From IMG/VR virus record IMGVR_UViG_3300035698_004398, positions 1 to 33,895 of that record: DNA of 33,895 nucleotides; one strand, given 5' to 3'. The notes beneath the pieces were generated by a model, which was given only the letters and a program-made list of their open reading frames with translations, was not told the DNA's origin and made no database searches. This DNA comes from a virus. A program made the translations under genes and the position numbers. Positions 31,572-33,895 of the stretch are shown here, one piece after another (position 1 is the first letter of the stretch; each line of letters begins with the position of its first letter).

Positions 31572-31936
31572 TGAGGACTCCCTACCATATAATATTTTGG
31601 TGATTTTCTAATCCCAATACTCTTTAGTTTTTCTTTTATTTTATCTTCATCTTCAGTAGATAACATTGTAATTTCATCTACTGATTCATTATATGATGAC
31701 GTAATATGTTTACCAATTATTTGCCACTCTTCACTATATTCACCACGAGATAAACTTAAATCAGTTTTATTTTCTAATGTTTCTATTAGTTCATAATTGT
31801 CATCAATATCAATTGTAGCATCAAGCTTTTCTATAAGTGTTTTTAGTTTTTTAATCATTTTATCGTCAGTTTTAACACCATACACTATAAACGAACTACT
31901 TGAGCTGTTGCTCACGAAACCATTTCTAATTTTCAT
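31568..31936 (-). CDS. Protein with serine-rich conserved N-terminus, copy B (122 aa)
   Basis: Begins MKIRNGFVSNSSSSSFIV, near-identical to the following gene's start, then a helical segment (KMIKKLKTLIEKLDATIDI) and a charged tail. At least eight of the shared codons differ synonymously between the two genes (for example AGA/CGT for Arg and AGT/TCA for Ser), so the peptide, not the DNA, is conserved. AGAGGA lies 7 nt before ATG 31936. It overlaps the upstream nuclease-like gene by 11 nt. Function unknown. Confidence 0.65.
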   Translation of the reverse strand: MKIRNGFVSNSSSSSFIVYGVKTDDKMIKKLKTLIEKLDATIDIDDNYELIETLENKTDLSLSRGEYSEEWQIIGKHITSSYNESVDEITMLSTEDEDKIKEKLKSIGIRKSPKYYMVGSPQ

Positions 31937-32495
31937 TATGTATCCTCTTTAATTCTTCTAAGTTATTGAATGGTATAAGATGTTCATAACCATAGAACCC
32001 GGTCTTACGTTTTCTAGCTCTAGGATCCTTAAGATATTCATCACTTCTATATTTTCTAAGTACATGTACAGGAGCATAACCTGCTATCAAAGCAGATAAA
32101 TCTCCCATTTGTATAACTACAATTTGTGGTTCAAGATTAAAATCTTTACCTTCTCTTGGTATAAGTATAGTATTATTTTTAAAGTAACATGATGTTTTTA
32201 TACCTATATTAAGTCCAGCATCTTTCATGTCTGGAACATGGTACCTTGTTGATTCACCAACAGTTAAGTCAGCAAACTTAATATCGAGGTAACATTCAAC
32301 AGCAATCTCACCAAGTATTCCTGTATTAAATCTACTATTTCGTTGAGCATAGTCTATTTGATGGTGTGTTTCTCCAGCCTTTGATGCTGCAATAATATTA
32401 GAACGTTCTTTTATTCTGTCTGCTTCTGTATTTGAGAATACTATAGTTTGCATGTTACCAATAAGCGGTACAACTATATCTCTAAATGTTTTCAT
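31926..32495 (-). CDS. Probable PD-(D/E)XK-like nuclease or related phage protein (189 aa)
   Basis: GILGEIAVECYLDIKFADLT followed by VPDMKDAGLNIGIKTSCYF gives an early Glu (E63), D89 and K100 of a PD-(D/E)XK-like core, although the acidic residue two before the Lys is Gly, so activity is uncertain. The C-terminal part (IAGYAPVHVLRKY) also fits restriction-enzyme-like proteins that carry phage-specific extensions. I chose ATG 32495, which has AGGTGA 6 nt upstream; the frame stays open to 32558 but that part lies in the preceding gene. It overlaps the upstream gene by 14 nt. Confidence 0.6.
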   Translation of the reverse strand: MKTFRDIVVPLIGNMQTIVFSNTEADRIKERSNIIAASKAGETHHQIDYAQRNSRFNTGILGEIAVECYLDIKFADLTVGESTRYHVPDMKDAGLNIGIKTSCYFKNNTILIPREGKDFNLEPQIVVIQMGDLSALIAGYAPVHVLRKYRSDEYLKDPRARKRKTGFYGYEHLIPFNNLEELKRIHNEN

Positions 32496-32700
32496 CGTCT
32501 TCACCTTTTGGTATTTTCTTATTTTTAATATGTCTACCACATTTAGGACACATATCAAACATAATTATGTCATGTGATGTTTCGTTAGCATATTTCTCAT
32601 CAGTTGTATCACATATATAATTTATATCTTTACCTTCTGAAATATATACACCATATATATGTCCGCATTCTTTTTGTTTATTAGTTAACTTGACAGCCAT
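32482..32700 (-). CDS. Small zinc-ribbon-like hypothetical protein (72 aa)
   Basis: Not recognised. CGHIYGVYI, a later YICDTT, and CPKCGRHIKN form a likely zinc site (C-x2-C with an earlier Cys pair). The C-terminus is acidic. It overlaps the HNH gene by 20 nt and the nuclease-like gene by 14 nt; GGGGAA lies about 10 nt upstream of the ATG. It is part of the dense minus-strand unit of small genes. Confidence 0.6.
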   Translation of the reverse strand: MAVKLTNKQKECGHIYGVYISEGKDINYICDTTDEKYANETSHDIIMFDMCPKCGRHIKNKKIPKGEDDENI

Positions 32701-32977
32701 AATATTCTATTTCCCCTTCAAATGTTTTATATTCTAATACTCTACCACCGGTCGAGCCTAACCATCTAAGCAATTGTATTTTAGTATCGTTGTTTTTATA
32801 GTGTATACCTTTATTCATACCAGGTATATATATTTTGGCATGACATTTACGACATAACCATATCTTATTATTCTTTTTATTACTTCCACCAAGAGACTTA
32901 GGATATATATGATGGTGTTCTATTTGCATTCTATCGTTTGTTTGGAAATCACAGTTTGGAAATTGACAACTATACAT
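32681..32977 (-). CDS. HNH endonuclease (98 aa)
   Basis: CQFPNCDFQTNDRMQIEHHH, then IYPKSLGGSNKKNNKIWLCR and KCHAKIYIPG, is a classic HNH layout: zinc Cys pair (C4, C9), the H-H motif (H21-H23), the Asn-bearing loop (KKNN) and the second Cys pair plus His (C42, C45, H46). This nicks or cuts DNA with a beta-beta-alpha-metal site. It could be a small homing enzyme or an early degradation/packaging factor; no intron or intein is seen around it. AAGGAAAC lies 5 nt before the ATG. Confidence 0.85.
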   Translation of the reverse strand: MYSCQFPNCDFQTNDRMQIEHHHIYPKSLGGSNKKNNKIWLCRKCHAKIYIPGMNKGIHYKNNDTKIQLLRWLGSTGGRVLEYKTFEGEIEYYGCQVN

Positions 32978-32988
32978 AATAGTTTCCT

Positions 32989-33405
32989 TTAAAATAGTAA
33001 AGATGTGTCAACTTCCCACTCATAATCATTATCATCATGTTTTTTTCTACTTTTTTTTTCTTCTGCACTTATAGTTTTTCTACCATCATATCCTAAGAAG
33101 TCATTGGTAAATGCTTCCCCTGCTGCACCCATATATTTAAACAGATCAGATTCTAATAGTTCTGTTTTTCTAGAGTTCAAGTTCATAGAAGTTTTACCAG
33201 CCTTTTGCATAAAAAATATTGTCGTTTTATTTTTATTCACGATTACAATTCGTTTACCATTTGCAGTCTCCCAAATTTGACCAGGAGTAATGTTAACATC
33301 TTTTAATATGTCTTGTCTCTTCTTAATAAGAACAGCAAGATTATCTGAATGTTTATTAAAGTCATTCAATAACTTTTTATTATTTTTATCATCTCTTAAG
33401 TTCAT
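32989..33405 (-). CDS. Hypothetical protein (138 aa)
   Basis: Not recognised. An N-terminal coiled-coil-like helix (LLNDFNKHSDNLAVLIKKR) precedes a beta-rich small domain (GQIWETANGKRIVIVNKNKT, then TIFFMQKAG) that looks SH3- or Tudor-like and could bind nucleic acid or a partner. The C-terminus is charged and ends in EWEVDTSLLF. AAGGTAA lies about 5 nt upstream of the ATG. Confidence 0.55.
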   Translation of the reverse strand: MNLRDDKNNKKLLNDFNKHSDNLAVLIKKRQDILKDVNITPGQIWETANGKRIVIVNKNKTTIFFMQKAGKTSMNLNSRKTELLESDLFKYMGAAGEAFTNDFLGYDGRKTISAEEKKSRKKHDDNDYEWEVDTSLLF

Positions 33406-33410
33406 AATTG

Positions 33411-33884
33411 TTACCTTGGTAAAGTATTATTATACAGAGCATTATTAAACTCTATTATACCATCTATTTTTAATTTAAATAAGCCATCATTAGCCTCTAT
33501 AAAATTTAATTCTGTTGTTAATCTTTCTAAAATAGCACTGGTTTCAAATTTTCTTTTATCGCAAGTTCTTATTTTTGGATTGATTCGTAATGATGCAACG
33601 AATGACCACCAGTCCATAAAACATCCTGGATCATTTTTACTTATTAAATAAGAAGATATAAATATATGTTTATTAGTTATGTCTAAATTTCTAGCATAAT
33701 AATTTCTATTACCTTGAGTTTTTTCAAAGAACATATCGCCTTTACCAAGGTAAACCATTCCATCATATACTGTACCAATCTTATATTCTCTTACAGATAT
33801 AAATTCTTTTGGTCTGGCTTTTATAAATTCTTCAGCCCTGGATTCCATTTCAGATATAGTGTCATTTAAATCATTCAATATCAT
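33411..33884 (-). CDS. Hypothetical protein at the window edge, possibly 5'-incomplete (157 aa)
   Basis: Not recognised. A helical N-terminus (NDLNDTISEMESRAEEFIKA), then a strand-rich middle (GTVYDGMVYLGKGDMFFEKT) and a Trp-bearing segment (FMDWWSFVASLRI). The frame is open to the right edge and the 11 nt before ATG 33884 contain no Shine-Dalgarno, so the true start may lie beyond the window. It ends 5 nt before the next gene and belongs to the same minus-strand unit. Confidence 0.5.
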   Translation of the reverse strand: MILNDLNDTISEMESRAEEFIKARPKEFISVREYKIGTVYDGMVYLGKGDMFFEKTQGNRNYYARNLDITNKHIFISSYLISKNDPGCFMDWWSFVASLRINPKIRTCDKRKFETSAILERLTTELNFIEANDGLFKLKIDGIIEFNNALYNNTLPR

Positions 33885-33895
33885 GTAATCAATAT

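Noticed and set aside
1-33895. tRNA genes, integrase, attachment sites or insertion sequences
   Set aside because: Nothing resembling a tRNA cloverleaf, a tyrosine or serine recombinase, a transposase or flanking direct repeats was found when reading through the gene-free gaps, all of which are shorter than 160 nt.

Overview
The window is a segment of a tailed double-stranded DNA bacteriophage genome (Caudoviricetes). It is very AT-rich (roughly 30% G+C by eye). Genes are packed tightly, with many TAATG, ATGA and 8-nt ATGArTAA stop/start overlaps, and Shine-Dalgarno sequences are clear. No integrase, repressor, rRNA, tRNA or CRISPR array was seen. The host cannot be named from the sequence; the promoters look like bacterial sigma70 promoters.

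Layout: (1) 1-9791, plus strand: a run of large beta-rich proteins read as tail, baseplate or fibre components, ending with a class-3-lipase-like hydrolase and a coiled-coil protein. (2) 9826-10821, minus strand: a Cas4/RecB-like Fe-S nuclease, convergent with the structural genes across a shared terminator. (3) 10976-16628, plus strand: an HNH protein, a Rad52-type annealing protein, a T7-gp4-like primase-helicase and small unknown genes. (4) 16661-26134, plus strand: eight glycosyltransferase-type genes (three GT-B, four GT-A-like, and one exostosin-like gene broken by a frameshift at an A8 tract) with a radical SAM enzyme among them, plus a GroES homologue. (5) 26198-27561, plus strand: a ClpP-like protease and small Cys-rich or unknown proteins. 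(6) 27636-33884, minus strand: an accessory block holding a sigma70-family factor, a resolvase-like nuclease, a homing-type endonuclease, an HNH protein, a second nuclease-like protein, and two adjacent proteins that share a near-identical serine-rich N-terminus.

How it works together (inference): six intergenic promoters share TTGAC[A/T]-N17-TATATT, and four of the six carry TAAATG at the same place in the spacer. They precede the nuclease, HNH, Rad52, primase-helicase, zinc-ribbon/GroES and resolvase/sigma units, as expected for early or middle genes read by host RNA polymerase. The phage sigma factor lies downstream of one of them and could switch transcription to the structural genes, which show no such promoter here. 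A seventh copy inside the 110-aa gene could drive the glycosyltransferase cluster. The cluster looks able to build and modify a multi-sugar glycan on a virion protein, on phage DNA or on the host surface; the target cannot be read from the sequence.
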